A stretch of DNA of 64,000 nt from Lepeophtheirus salmonis. Lineage: Eukaryota > Arthropoda > Copepoda > Siphonostomatoida > Caligidae. The position numbers and the translations under genes were made by a program. Shown here one piece after another: positions 44,401-56,230 of this stretch. The DNA lies in assembly GCF_016086655.4 (NCBI RefSeq), contig NC_052137.2, forward strand, positions 35,608,007-35,672,006, in the 5' to 3' direction. Each line of letters opens with the position of its first letter. Within the stretch, counting starts at the first letter, position 1. Under the pieces are notes generated by a model, which was given only the letters and a program-made list of their open reading frames with translations, was not told where the DNA came from and did no database searches.

Positions 44401-45960
44401 AAAGGCAAAACCCTGGATGTCTTGTATATTAATAAAGCAAAGGGTTGATTTTTAATAACGAGCGTGTGTAGCTTTACAAATGATGCATAATATATGTTTT
44501 GCGTTTTATGTAAAAAGGAAATTAATGCGTTAATCCTGACAATTTTAAGAATGTTTGGATGGAGAGCAGCTTAGCTGTCATGTCGTCTTGTTAGAGCAGC
44601 TGCAAGCACCCATCGGAGGAAAGAAATCAACAAAGATCCCAATCTGTATATAGCGTGGAAAAGTAGGATGGAATGACTGATGTAGATCCTCATTTCAACA
44701 ACTCCTTAAGAGCAAACTCTGAGTCTTACGAGTCTTTCACGAGCAAAGGCACTTATAATCACTCTACTTAGATGCACCCTTCTCAATAGATAAATATATA
44801 TATATATATAATAACGCTCGATGCACGGTTCATTTATGCTAATGTTCAAAAATTATGAAATAAAATATTCTGGAAATGGAAAATAATATCTTGAATAGTT
44901 ATATTTATCATTTTAAAGTCCAAAATACATCGTCTTGTGCATCCCTTCCTAAAAATTGCGGAAAAAGTGGGGAAAATTATTCAGAAAAGACAAATATTTC
45001 AGTTGAACATCAATTTATATGTGCTCAATTTTTATGCAAACGAATATTCATACAAATTTCTACAAACTTGATTCCTCAAATATTTAATGTTCCCGTCTTC
45101 ATTTTTTTGCACCTGAAATAAAAAAGGTGCAATGTTCATTGATTTCTTATTTTGCCCGTAACATTTTTGATTTTGAATGAATTTAGAAATAATCTTATTC
45201 ATATATTTATTTTTTTTGAGACACTAGTCACTTTATGATTTATAACTCAATCCCCTATCTTGTCTACTTGAGCATCAAAAACCATTTTTGTGGTTCGGGT
45301 ATGGAATAAGATCCCCTTATATGACCCGCCCAAAAATTGTCACTCCTTTATTTAGCTGACCAGGTTTAAAAGAGGAAATGATGCAAAGTTTCAGCCTTCT
45401 AGGCCCAATGGTGTGAGCACCCATAAAAGGCACACCCATTGAATTACATATATATGTATAAGAAGATTAGTAAAAAAGATAGTTTAATTAAGAAATGTGG
45501 AGATTGATTTTCTTTCATTACTTATCTTGTTTATCTAATAATTAATCAAGCAAGCACCGTAAATACCTATGATGTCCTGTTTAAAAGGCTACAAATAAAT
45601 ATTTAGAGCCTCTTAACATATTTTAAATGGACATATATTTTGTTTGAATAAGCCCCCCCGTCTTTTCCATCTAGAATAAAGAAGCGTAAAATATAATCTT
45701 CTGTTTTGAAGGTGTATAAGAGGGATAGGAGACAAAACACTGAGCATCTGGTCAAAATATATGTAGATAATACATACATAGGATTCATTTATACTCGTTG
45801 TGGAAACGAGCAATTCATTTTCATTAGTCGTCCATTCCAAATACATAATACGAAAAAAAACCCAAAAATGATCAAATAATTATCCGTATTGATATAAATC
45901 TTCATAGATAATTGGACAAAGTTAATGCAATATTATTTTCCTTTTGATGATTATATCTGG
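44401..45960. other. No supported gene; repeat scraps
   Basis: 44681-44790 holds a weak copy of the 'gatcctca' family. A TA run occupies 44793-44810. The frame 44876-45121 is AT-driven. Confidence 0.4.
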
Positions 45961-45962
45961 TA

Positions 45963-46708
45963 TGTACGTACATTAGACTGTACCGAAATGACAAAAATTC
46001 GGAATTAGGTATCGTCGGATATTTTTTATTCTGCATTGTATTCTTTTAAACAAGAAATAAACCTCAAACGTCAAAAAAAAAAAAAAAAATGGTCCTTAAT
46101 ACACATTTTTTGATTTGAAAATCTGTCAAATGTCGAAAAAAAGGAAATTTTGGTGTTGTTTCTCGAAAATCTTCGGATTGAATCAAGTTATTTTTGTAAG
46201 TATTGTAGAGATGAAACATATATCTTGCAACAATAATTTAACAATCTTTCTCTAACTTGCCTCATTTTATGATTAAGTTAGTTCCAATCATGTTGCCAAA
46301 GAATATATATATATATTCTCTTTTGGTACCGCGTATTACGCGCACTTGTTTTCTTTTTCCTCATCGTTTTTATTACTAAAATCTCATTTTTTGATACAAA
46401 ATATATCAATATATTATTATAAAATATAGTTTTATTCTTCATTTAGTATGACAAATAAGACACTCTATTTTAGCAATTTATAATTTTGGACTGCGATTCA
46501 AATCGATAATTTTCAAGAAATAACATCAAAGTTTCCTTTTTTTCAACATTTTACAGATTTTCAAATCAAAACGCGTCCATGAAGGACCCTTTTTTTGACG
46601 ATTGAGGTTTATTTTCTTGTTGAAAGGAAATAAATGTAGAATAAAAAAATATTCGGCGACACCAAATTCACAACTTTTGTCATTTTGGTACAGTCTAATG
46701 TACGTATA
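45963..46708. mobile_element. Foldback element with TIRs of about 200-235 bp
   Basis: The left arm starts 'tacgtacattagactgtacc' and contains 'tttttattctgcatt', 'aataaacctcaaacgtcaaa', 'gatttgaaaatctgt' and 'aaaaaaaggaaattttg'. The right arm (46502-46708) carries all of these as complements with scattered mismatches. TA dinucleotides border both ends (45961-45962, 46709-46710). The interior of about 300 bp has no coding frame. A TA target and 'acattagactgtacc' end suggest a Tc1/mariner-related MITE, but the long arms are unusual. Confidence 0.8.
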
Positions 46709-46859
46709 TATAGTCCAAATCAATATAATCAAATAGTTCTTATCCATCAGCTCTTTAGTAATGAATTAATTATCAATAACAACGTACAATAATGATTTAA
46801 AAATAAAAAGCTAATGCCGAGTGAAGGCTGAATAAATAAAAAGTATTATTGTTCAATAT

Positions 46860-47080
46860 AATCCCCTCAATATCTTCCATGACCTTGACATTGGCTCATA
46901 GTCAATGTTAACAAATCTGCAATGCAATCCTGATCCTTCATAATCACCACTAAACTCTTCCAGCTCTTTCCTGATTCTCCAGACTAAGAACTTTTCCAGG
47001 TTTCAGAAGTTTGTAATCTCAACATTGTCTTCTCCGGCACGGATCCAGACAAGGACATTCTGCCTTTTCCAAGATTGGAG
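46860..47080 (-). pseudogene. Mariner transposase, N-terminal fragment
   Basis: Minus-strand translation gives RQNVLVWIRAGEDNVEITNF, a stop, then LVWRIRKELEEFSGDYEGSG. From remembered caligid mariners this matches the first DNA-binding helices (RAGxxxxEIxxFL, VxRxRKEL). Nothing of the catalytic domain follows. A possible leader lies at 47150-47210. Confidence 0.55.
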
Positions 47081-48720
47081 AATAAACCCTTCGTTTGATT
47101 TATGTCATTTTTTTAAAACCGGCGACAAACACTTCCACCTAGCCGCCAAAACAATAAACAACTTCCTACCTTTGCCTGTGCAGCTGTAGCGAGCTTTCAA
47201 AGCTCGTTGTTAAACAAAGACTGCTCCCTATATGTATGAAGTGTTACATTTTGTTGCCCCAAAGCATTTTTTTGGTTTACATTAAAGGCCAATTTCATTT
47301 TTCTAGAGGTCAAACAATCTGGGGTCCACATTCTCAGTCCAAGTGTAAAATTTGTCGAGATCTACAACATTGAGGAGTTCATTTTCCAAACCAGCTATTT
47401 CAATATTATCACATTTGTATACCAGTTAAATTGTATAGGTGCAAAGTAAACCTGTTTTTTTTCTGTGTCAACTATTTTTATATAGTAAGCACAGTGAATC
47501 CCTGATTTATTCCAAAACCATTTAATACCATTTGAATTTTGTTCCAAAAGCAGTGTGTTACAGTGTAGATGTTTTATTGGTTAAATTTACCAAGGCAGCT
47601 CTCTGATTGACTGACTGAATTATTCTTTTAAATGATTTTTTTTGTGCCGAAATATTGTTTTTCCAGAATAATGAAATTAATTTGAAAAAGTCATTTTTTT
47701 TATTATTAGTAATTGAAGGAATTAACTAATTTTCCTAAAAATGGGAACAGGTAAATTGCAAATATTTTAATTTTTTTAAATGTTATGTCTAACCTTTTCT
47801 GAGCAATATTTATTTGCGTTCTTCACTATACTAACGCATGATAGCAACTGACCGTATATGCTAAATCCCTTTATAATCTCACTTCTTGAAGGATATCCCA
47901 TCCATTTCGCTACTACTTTTAATGACGGATTGCCACACATTATAAAGTGGGAAGTTATGTTCATAAATCCAGGATTCTTTCCAACACGTCTCAATAAAAT
48001 TACCTGTCCTGCTTGATTGTTATTACAAATTATTTAGAATAAATACATTATATTTCTTCGTGAATATGTATCAACAAATAATTGTAAGTAGAATTTCCCA
48101 TCATTATAATGAATGGAAGGCCAACAGTATGATAGATTCTACAAAAGTGATCAAGTATATTGTACAATTTATCAAAATGATGACAAAAATTCGTTTGTCG
48201 TTCGTTATCTCTTGACAATAAAAGTATCATCATCTGTCAAAAATATAGTCCATGAATAATCTAACAAATATAAACGAAAATACGTTTCCATGTAATTTAT
48301 GTATAGAGACAACCTGCAACGAAATTTTGGAGAACGATTCCTTCAAAAACAAATAGATTTTTGTATCTTTAATGAAGATGTATGCACGGCAAAATACTTG
48401 GAAATTAAATCTATATGAATAAAGCAAAGTTTGTCTTATTGTCTGTCTGAATGTTTAAATATATGACAACGCGTCACCTGAGGATCCATGATATATATTA
48501 TAATCAGGCTTTACTCTATGAAATTACAATGTAGTCGTATTAATGAATTACATTTGTCGTGTGCATATGAATCGAACGTGTATACAGTGTCCACTGTATA
48601 TAGTGTTCCCTGATGTATATCATATTCAGATTTTTGATATAATATTGCAGGTGTTTGCATGGATAACAAGAGCTCTTTTTCTGTTTGTTTTTGATACTGG
48701 TCTCTTATTTATATCTTAGT
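47081..48720. other. No supported gene
   Basis: At 48416-48455, 'aataaagcaaagtttgtc' with 'tgtctgtctg' resembles a common arthropod repeat terminus, also present at 49322 and inverted at 59570. No boundaries could be set. Confidence 0.4.
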
Positions 48721-48724
48721 AGTT

Positions 48725-49045
48725 TGGAAAGAGAAGGTGAGAGCAAGACATATAGTGCTCCTGAATGAAGACCTTGGTTAATATCAGCTACCTTTTATAT
48801 GATTATTGAGGGAGAACATAAATTGCTGTATTTAAAATAACATTACTGCAGGTAAAATATTGTAATTATATTTATTTTAAAAACAATTTACACCAAAGAT
48901 AGGAAATAATGCATACTTTAGAGGGAGAAGTTAAGACTACAGCGACTCATGAAATTAATTAACACAAAAGAAGAAAGGACACACACACAACAATCATTTA
49001 TCCTTTTCTAATTTTTAAATTGCAGTTTTTCCATGACAAACCTCT
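48725..49045 (+). repeat. Duplicated segment A, copy 1
   Basis: Aligns in the same orientation with 57484-57852: 'gttaatatcagctac', 'aaaatattgtaattatattt', 'agggagaagttaa' and 'gtagttttttcat'-type blocks. The resemblance is clear by eye but diverged. Confidence 0.65.
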
Positions 49046-49120
49046 CAAATCGAATCATAACTCATATGTTAATATTTGAATAAAATATAAACGCTGGTAT
49101 GTTTGAATGAATTTTGTTTG

Positions 49121-49386
49121 TTTTTATTAGTGAGTGCTCTAGATACTAAAGTACACAACAGTCATCCCAAAATACCCTTTTTTTTTCTCTCAAATCCTTA
49201 TTATTATTCCTTAATTCTTGAGGAGAGGACACATCATATAAGTTTTGAGTAGTTACATGGTAGTAAGCTCATGAAAAGTGAAGAGTAACACCGATGATTT
49301 CTTGGAGAGTTCTTCTATATTATTAAAGCGAAAGTTGTCTTGTATCTGGCGCCTAATTACTCCGGGCAATACGGGATACTACAGCC
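49121..49386 (+). repeat. Duplicated segment B, copy 1 (Helitron-like end)
   Basis: Aligns inverted with 57098-57365: 'ctctagatactaaagt', 'ttcttgaggagaggac', 'ataagttttgagtagtta', 'attaaagcgaaagttgtc' and 'ctccgggcaatacggg'. The last block forms a small GC-rich hairpin (CCG...CGG) reminiscent of Helitron-type termini, but no CTAG end is proven. Confidence 0.6.
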
Positions 49387-49898
49387 AATATCATATAATA
49401 TCAAATATTTATACTAATTATTTATAATTTACATTCAATTAACCAAATTTAGGAAAAAAATACTTCATGAATATTATATTGTGTTTGATTGATTATAATA
49501 TTTTCTTTGAACACTTCTGCCTTGTTGACAAGGTACCTCAAATAGAGTAGGCAATATATTTCTTTTTATGGAAAAATATTATTAAAAGTCAATTAAGTAT
49601 TCCTATCCTTTTATTTTGTATGTAACATACAGAATAAACGACATATTTAACATCCATTAAATGTAAATCAAATGTTGACATTTATTAAGGGAAGGCAGTA
49701 TTTACAGCATTTCATCATTATTTAATTTATTGTTTGAAAAATATTGCTCTATATTTAAGGGTCCTCTCAAAATCTTGATATTAATTAATATTACTATCAT
49801 CTGTCAATCAAAGGAAATCAGAGTTTGTTGACACTTCGTATTATGTATAAATATATTCCTTAATTTAAATGATATTTTAGAATGAATGGATTAGGTAG

Positions 49899-50051
49899 CA
49901 GGGGCGTCCACAGGGGGGAGACGGGTGTTGCCACCCATTTTTTATTTTATCATTGCCATTATAACATTATCGTTTTGTATGAAACCCTTTCAATGTCAAA
50001 AGTTATATCACTATTTTTTAAAAAAGGTTATTAATTCAAATCTAAACTTTT

Positions 50052-50085
<34 letters not shown>

Positions 50086-50168
50086 GTAATTGTAATATTT
50101 TACAAAACGTCTTTCTCCTTCTAAAAAAATAAGCATCTCCATGGAAAAAAACCCTGCTGACGCCCCTG
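49899..50168 (+). mobile_element. CAGGGGCGTCC-family element, 270 bp
   Basis: Left 'caggggcgtccacagggg', right 'aaccctgctgacgcccctg', the best-preserved outer ends in the window. Contains a run of 31 A residues (50053-50083). Flanks TTAGGTAG and AGTAGTGT do not match, so there is no clear target duplication. Confidence 0.75.
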
Positions 50169-51105
50169 AGTAGTGTTTCAAAATATTTAGTTGTATGTAG
50201 GCCAAATTGTGGGTTGTTGATGGAGATGCACTTTATCACCATTCAACTGTAATACTTATTCTCTGTTTCAAAGACTCGTGGCTTGATTTAAACTAATAAA
50301 AATGACTCATAAAGAACTCTGGTCTACATGCAATGACTCGTCTATCACCTTTGAAGCCTTGAGATCCAATATATGTAACTTACTCAAATCAGAATCTAAT
50401 TCTTAGTTGTCTGAGGGTTATTTGGACATAATATTGTTATGAGACCGATATTTTTTGCACCAAATCCGGTGTCAAAATTATTATCGACATTGACATACTT
50501 TTTCAACCGAAATATAAAAAGAAATACCGTTAAGAAACACTTTTTTTTTTTTGTAAAAAACATAATTGGGGGAATACGTCACTTATGACGTAACGACGCT
50601 GCAAGGATGGTCTATTTTAGGGGAAGCACTTGCCCCAGGCCCTGATTTTGTCTGGGGACCTCACACTTAATGGATATAGTTTTGGGTAAACTAATATATA
50701 AAACTCGGCATAGATTCTTAAAAAACCATCAAATAGAGCAAGGATTAACCATTTTTATTGGTATATATTAATAGGTTATATTTTCCAAAGTTTGTCTTAT
50801 AGAAACTTTATACTCATCTATTTAGGTATATCATTTTGTTATATAATTGTTTTATATATATATATATATATTGTAACTACATAATAAACGATGATGCTGG
50901 CCTCATATTAATCAAAACACTTGTGCATTATTTTATTTTTTACAAATGCGGAGCAAAACTTGAGAAAAAACAAAATAAAGTAATGAAGCCGTTCATGGTA
51001 ACGATGTATGTATCTAAAGATTGCGTGCCATACATTAATTATTTTTCAGTTTTAGTTTGTTAACGTCATAGGATGAGATTGAAATATCTACCTACATACT
51101 ATGTT
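50169..51105. other. AT-rich, no supported gene
   Basis: TA run at 50854-50870. No coding frame supported. Confidence 0.45.
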
Positions 51106-51109
51106 ACGA

Positions 51110-51300
51110 TGCATCTCTCAACCTTTCCTCCAAAAAGAAACAGAGAGAAGGGTTAAATAAAAAATCCATTGGTAGCTTTTCGATTCCTTCCAAATTATCA
51201 AAGATTTAATATGTTTATTTATGTTTGCAGATTACGAAGAATGAATTCGAGTTGTACCAATCAATGTTCAAAACAATAATTATTGGGTAAGAATAGTAGA
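51110..51300 (-). repeat. Inverted copy of the 2.9-3.6 kb repeat
   Basis: 'caacctttcctccaaaaaga' matches the left end at 2900. 'gttgtaccaatcaatgttc' matches the complement of 'gaacgttgattggttgaac' at 3458. Confidence 0.5.
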
Positions 51301-51607
51301 CAAGTCGATAGCTGACAAAAGAGTACAATGTATTTTTTATGTAATAACATGATGATGTATGTACAAATCACTATTTTGATTTAATCACTATGGACCAAAT
51401 AAATAGAATATGTTACGTTTGTGTAATAGTGTTGTGTGAGTTCTCATTTATTCCGTTCAGTCCAGTCCAAGTGTTAAGACGGGTGGGTCCTAAGACTGGA
51501 CTGAATTGAAAAAATAAGGACTGACACAGCACTACAAGAAATTAGAAATGATTAAAGAAGAGGAAATACGGTTAAGTCATGTCATCAAAGACCGAACTTT
51601 ACAAGTT

Positions 51608-52214
51608 TGTAGGGGCCTACACAGAGAGTGGGCTGGAATGGCTGTAGCCCTCTACAAATTAAGAAATTTTGAATTTTTACTACGAAATTGAATAGTTGAT
51701 TTTTATTTTTTCAAAAAATTTAATTTTTTCTGATTATCTATGGATTTTTGACATTTTTTTCCAAAAATTTAATATTGGATCTTTTTTTCCAAAAATTTAA
51801 TATTTGAAATGTAATTGTAAATTTTTTTCCAAACAATTTAAGGTGTATAATGTAATTTTTGAATTTTTTTTCCAAAAAATTTAATTTTTTGTGAATAGCA
51901 GTGGATTTTTGTTCTTTTTTTCATAAATTTAATATTTGAAATGTAATTGTAAATTTTTTTCCAAACAATTTAAGGTGTATAATGTAATTTTTGAATTTTT
52001 TTTCCAAAAAATTTAATTTTTTGTGAATAGCAGTGGATTTTTGTTCTTTTTTTCATAAATTTAATATTTGAATTTTTTTTCAAAAAAAGTAATGCTTGAA
52101 AGGTTATTTTGACTTTTTTTTCTAAAAAATTTAAGGTTTGAAATGTAATTTTCGGTGTTTTTAACCAAGAAATCTAAAAATAAACAAATATATATATATA
52201 TATATATATAATCC
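51608..52214 (+). mobile_element. CAGGGGCGTCC-family element nested in the hAT-like element
   Basis: Head 'gtaggggcctacacagag' with 'ggctggaatggctgtagccc'. Tail is a TA run and 'ataatcctgcggacgctc'. The interior contains a 132-bp tandem duplication (51798-52072). Comparison with uninterrupted relatives suggests a short duplication of 'aagttt'/'gcttta' at the junctions. Confidence 0.75.
51798..52072. repeat. 132-bp tandem duplication, 2.1 units
   Basis: The blocks 'gaaatgtaattgtaaat', 'aaggtgtataatgtaatttt' and 'gtgaatagcagtgg' recur at exactly 132-bp spacing without visible mismatch, so the duplication is recent. Confidence 0.95.
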
Positions 52215-52629
52215 TGCGGACGCTCTTGGCTTTAGGAATGATATGCAGAACTGAACTGAACCGAACCGAACCAAGACTGAACTGAACTCCAGTCTTCATT
52301 CCTAAATAAGGATCCACACAACACTAATGGATAATACTGTACATCATATTTATATGTATATTCTCTCATGTCTACTGACAATTGTAACTCATTACATATT
52401 ATTGTCATTGAATTTCATAGCAAAGAATGAAATATACTCGTAATACAATTCTATTATTACTTCAATAAGTAAATTAACTTTAAAAAAAGACTACTTGCTT
52501 TTTTTTCTTGAAATAAATTACAATTTATTGTTAAATAATTATTTTTTCATTCTCTTTATTCAACATGAATGATTTTAAATTGTCGTTAGGATTGCTTCTT
52601 GAATGGATTTGATAATTTCTTTGTTCCTT

Positions 52630-53423
52630 TCTTTTCGTGCAAAAGTTTTGAGACTAAAATGAACACATTAAACAATGAAGTATAATTTTGTATATAGTTA
52701 GTATCCAAAATAATTTTATATTGTATATAATTTATAATAATTATATTATAGATATACCTAATCTTGAATACGACCACCGTAGGCAGTAAGAACGGCTTCC
52801 AGCTAAGTCTCTGAAAAAGCAGCCCACTCCTTATTGACAAGGACCTTTTAGGTCTCAACATTTGGGTGTCGGATTCTGAAGGCCTTGGACTCTACTTGCC
52901 ACAAGATACTATAATCTAAGAGATTCAGATCTGGTCATTAGGGAGGCCAAGAGTTGAACCTCTTGATTAGGGAAGAATTTTGCACGATCCAGGTGCTTTT
53001 TCACCATCTCTATTGTCATGAGTTGTACTTTTGGGGGGCGTAGAGATCAGCCTCTTTGAAATTACTTGCCACAACGGACCTTGGCCATGGCCATATCTAT
53101 CACAGAGACATCCGGCTGCTTTTTAATGGCCTTGACTACAGATTTTATTCTCAATTTTCTTGGAAGACTGCCTCTGGAGATCCTCACCCCTTATCCAGGT
53201 GCTCCTTGACGGTTGCCTTTTGAGCTATATTTGCCTTCAATAACTGCTTTTGGCAAAATCTGGCAGTAAATAAGGTCGCAAACTTTCATCTTTGTTATTC
53301 TTGGGGCATGAAAAAAAGAGGAGACTCCAACCTCTTTGTTTAAGGAAAAAATAATCCAACTGTCGCAGGATATGCTGAGTTATTAAGCTTAAAATATTAT
53401 CTCAAAATTTTTGCACGACCCGG
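52630..53423 (-). mobile_element. Mariner deletion derivative with TIRs
   Basis: The right TIR, read inward, is 'ccgggtcgtgcaaaaatttt' and ends next to TA (53424-53425). The left TIR at 52635 is 'tcgtgcaaaagttttgag'. The minus strand encodes the N-terminal domain (SRGSLPRKLRIKSVVKAIKK, PDVSVIDMAMAK). After a gap comes the DFWPP-like SWPPNDQI and the C-terminal VLVNKEWAAF and LEAVLTAYGG. Frameshifts and stops are frequent, and the central catalytic region is deleted. Confidence 0.75.
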
Positions 53424-54312
53424 TACATGGAAAAAATTACTTTTTAATCGAAATGCATTTAAAAAACTTCTGGATGTAAGGATGTTGCCAAGGGTGGGAG
53501 ATGATACGTATTTTAGGCCATTTTTGGAACAGAAGATTAGAAACTGTCTAAAAAAAGTCATTGAGGGAAATATGGGCATGTTTAATTTAAAAACTTGGCC
53601 TTATCTGAAAAAAGATCATTAAAAAAAAATATTATCTAAAAAAAGAAGACATTCCATTAATATTACAAAAAATTTAATTAAAAAAGGCCAAGGTATTTTT
53701 TAAGAGCAGATATCATATTCAAAAAAGTAATTTTATATTAGAGATGGAAAAAATGGTATATCGGTCGAATAGTTTGAATTATTTATATATTTACTGTAAA
53801 AAAATTATATTTGATGTGAAAAAAATAATCATGAGGGGGTCCATACAAAAATAAAATTGTGGCTGCCATTTTTGGAAAAAAAAGAATATTTACTTTCTAG
53901 AAAAATCACAAAATATATTATTGGCAGAATTAATATTTAAAAGTCGAAAAAAAAGTCTTGACTCTATCTAAACAAGGTCATAATAAATTTTGGAAAAAAA
54001 AGTGATTCGATATGTATTACCAAAAGTTTAATAAAATAAGGCAAAAATATTTTTTTGGGTCCACATTTTCAATATAAAAAAAACTATATTTTTAAATAAT
54101 GTAGCAAAAGAGGGGTTTCCGTTGAAAAACATGAAAAAAAACTACCCTCCCTCCTCAAAGTCAAGTTCTAGCACCGGCTTTGTATGAATCCAGATAACAG
54201 ATATGTGTGTCATATTTTGACATTGTTCCATTTGGTGCGCAAAGTCGCAGTACTGTATTATAGCCAATGTTCGCAATGTCATGTGTTCTGCCCTCTCCTA
54301 TATACATACGTA
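53424..54312. repeat. A-rich degraded repeat region
   Basis: 53600-54130 is dominated by short A-runs with 'gaaaaaag', 'ttaaaaaa' and 'ggaaaaaaaag' phrases. It ends in 'ctagcaccggctttgta', a possible element terminus also hinted at by 'accggcgctggtac' at 10825. Class unknown, no gene. Confidence 0.35.
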
Positions 54313-54320
54313 CTATTTAC

Positions 54321-54970
54321 TAGTGATGTGTTGTTTGCAAACATAGTGAGTCTAGGAGACAGCTCTTTGAAGGAACTACATAAGCCGAGCCCCACCAATC
54401 AATAGCCTTCGTAAGAAGGGGGTTGGAGGGCTGTAGCCTCCCCAAATGAAAGAATTTTTGCTTTATTAGTTAAAAAATTTTGTAGGATTTTTTTTTTTTT
54501 GGTGGGGGGCACTTGGTTTTTGGAGTTATTATAAAAAAAATAAAGAACTTTTAAAAATAAAATTTTTGTGAAAAAAATTCAATAATTCTTATATGTTTAC
54601 AAAAAATTAATTTTTTAAAAAAAATTTCAAAAATGAAACTGCAAATATTATATTTTTCGAAAAAAAACTTCAAAAATCCATAGCTATTCTCAAAAATTGA
54701 ATATTTTGGAAAAACTTTCTGACGAATTAATTTATTTGGATATTGGGGGGTGGGGCTACATCCCCTCCTGCCCACGCCCTGCAAACACCTCTGAGCTGAT
54801 GTCTCTGTAATTTTTATATATCAATTAATACCACAAAAAAATCTGAAGAGCAGTCAGCTCAGGGGTGTTTGCAGGTTGTGGGCAGGAGGGGCACCGAAAG
54901 AGGCGGCTCTTGTTAGTGAGCCGAGCCGAAAGATCGGGTTCTCTATAAAGAGCCGGAATTCCCATCACTA
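54321..54970. mobile_element. hAT-like element with exact 8-bp target duplication
   Basis: CTATTTAC flanks both sides (54313-54320, 54971-54978). Ends are TAGTGATG and its complement CATCACTA. Next to the right end is a GAGCCG-rich block ('gagccgagccgaaaga', 'aagagccggaattcccatc') typical of one hAT MITE group. The left part has 'agctctttgaagg' and 'aagccgagcccc'. The interior is occupied by palindromic CAGGGGCGTCC-family sequence. Confidence 0.8.
54405..54896. mobile_element. Palindromic CAGGGGCGTCC-family composite
   Basis: A forward head ('gttggagggctgtagcctcc') joins at about 54483 to an inverted copy ('ggtggggggcacttgg' to 'cctgcccacgccctgcaaac', ending 54793). After 69 bp another forward head fragment begins ('caggggtgtttgcaggttg', 54862). 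The last two ends form an inverted repeat of about 36 bp with three mismatches and include AGCTGA/TCAGCT. Confidence 0.65.
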
Positions 54971-54979
54971 CTATTTACA

Positions 54980-55505
54980 GAGGCCACCAATACGATCCAT
55001 ACACTGCATTCATACGTCTATTTCGAGACTACTATTAATGATTTTATATGAAAAATGATATGTGTATGATTTCAATTTGCTTCTCCTGAGTCACTCTGTA
55101 CATTGTGACACACACTTGATTTACCAAGGATATAAAAAGTCGTTTAACTCCTTGTGTAGTAAGTCTCAGGGGTTTTCCTTCTTTTTCACATCATTGAATC
55201 CTTTGAGGAATTCTCTCCTTGCCACACAAATCAACCCCACAGATATATGATCATTTATCATTTCTGTTAGTTATTTATGTGTGTGTGTGTGTCTGTCTAT
55301 GGGTTTTCTACACGCATAACTGAATGTATCCCTTTTCACAACCTAATAAAAGGAAGGTAATAGAAGCTATTATGTATACATACATGTGATGAGGCTGAAG
55401 CATTATAAATAACTAAAAGTAGTCTTCTACTCAAAATTTTAGTTAGTTATGAAGACTTGTACATACTTTTTATATTTATTATAATATTGCTGGCAAGATA
55501 TGTGC
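54980..55505. other. No gene; (GT)n microsatellite
   Basis: A GT run occupies 55279-55292. The frame 55062-55250 is not supported further. Confidence 0.45.
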
Positions 55506-55509
55506 AATC

Positions 55510-56230
55510 CTTTTAATACATATCTCATATTTCTTGTTTGGATTAATAAACCATCGACATTTGTAGCAAAAATTCCAAGGATCAACAGTTGAGGACGGAT
55601 CCCAAGGACTAACATTCTTAAGTTCCGATACACGCGGCCGATAGAACTGATCCTAAGACTGGATTGAACTGAATGAATAAAGACCAACACATGCCATTAG
55701 TACAGTTTCATTGAAAATAGTTAAACAAAAAGAGTATTGAATAAAAAAGGTTTATATCTTTCTTGGCTTAATAAACCATCTAAATTTTTAGAAAACATTC
55801 CAAGGTCCGACAATTGAGAATCGATCCTAAAAACTGTTTGTCCTAAAGACGGTTCCAAAGACCAAAAGCACCGGTCCTAAGACTGGATTTGTCTATAATG
55901 AACCAAATGAATGTAAATCGAGATCATACTAATCAAGTCCAAGAAAATAAGGACATTTTCATAGAAAATCGTTTAACACAATGAGTATTGATTAAAAAGT
56001 GCATATGTTATATATTATTTAGCTAAATAAACAATTGACTTTTTTAGGAAAAATTCCATTATGACTGTCAGACATAAGGACCCAGAGTCTTAAAGACTAA
56101 CAGTCTTATTGACAAGTCTTAAGCCTCTACTGGACTGAACCGAATGAATGAGGACCATCACAACCCTACTCAAGTCCAAGACAATAATTGTCCAACGATT
56201 TTCAAAGTATTGAATAAAAAGTGCATAGGA
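55510..56230. repeat. Three degenerate tandem units of about 225-256 bp
   Basis: Marker 'aataaacc/aa' starts at 55545, 55770 and 56026. Each unit continues with 'aaaaattccaagg'-like, 'gatcctaa', 'cctaagactgga' and 'ctgaatgaatg'-like blocks, and ends with 'agtattgaataaaaa'. Unit 3 is the most diverged. The GGACTGGA motifs relate it loosely to the TAGTGTTGTGT family. Confidence 0.65.

Larger units (their letters stand above)
51427..52326. mobile_element. hAT-like 'TAGTGTTGTGT' element with nested insertion
   Basis: Ends 'tagtgttgtgtgagttct' and 'aggatccacacaacacta' are inverted. The outer portions (51427-51606 and 52214-52326) contain 'gtcctaagactggactg', 'gtcatcaaagacc' and 'gatatgcagaactgaac'. 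The uninterrupted relatives at 16048-16256 and 33880-34030 join these directly. No exact 8-bp flanking repeat was found. Confidence 0.7.

Noticed and set aside
49899..50168. 31-A run as a retrotransposon or processed-pseudogene tail
   Set aside because: The run is internal to an element with inverted termini on both sides, so it is not a 3' tail.
50572..50600. 'acgtcacttatgacgtaacg' as a regulatory CRE pair
   Set aside because: Half-sites only, no nearby gene and no repetition of the unit.
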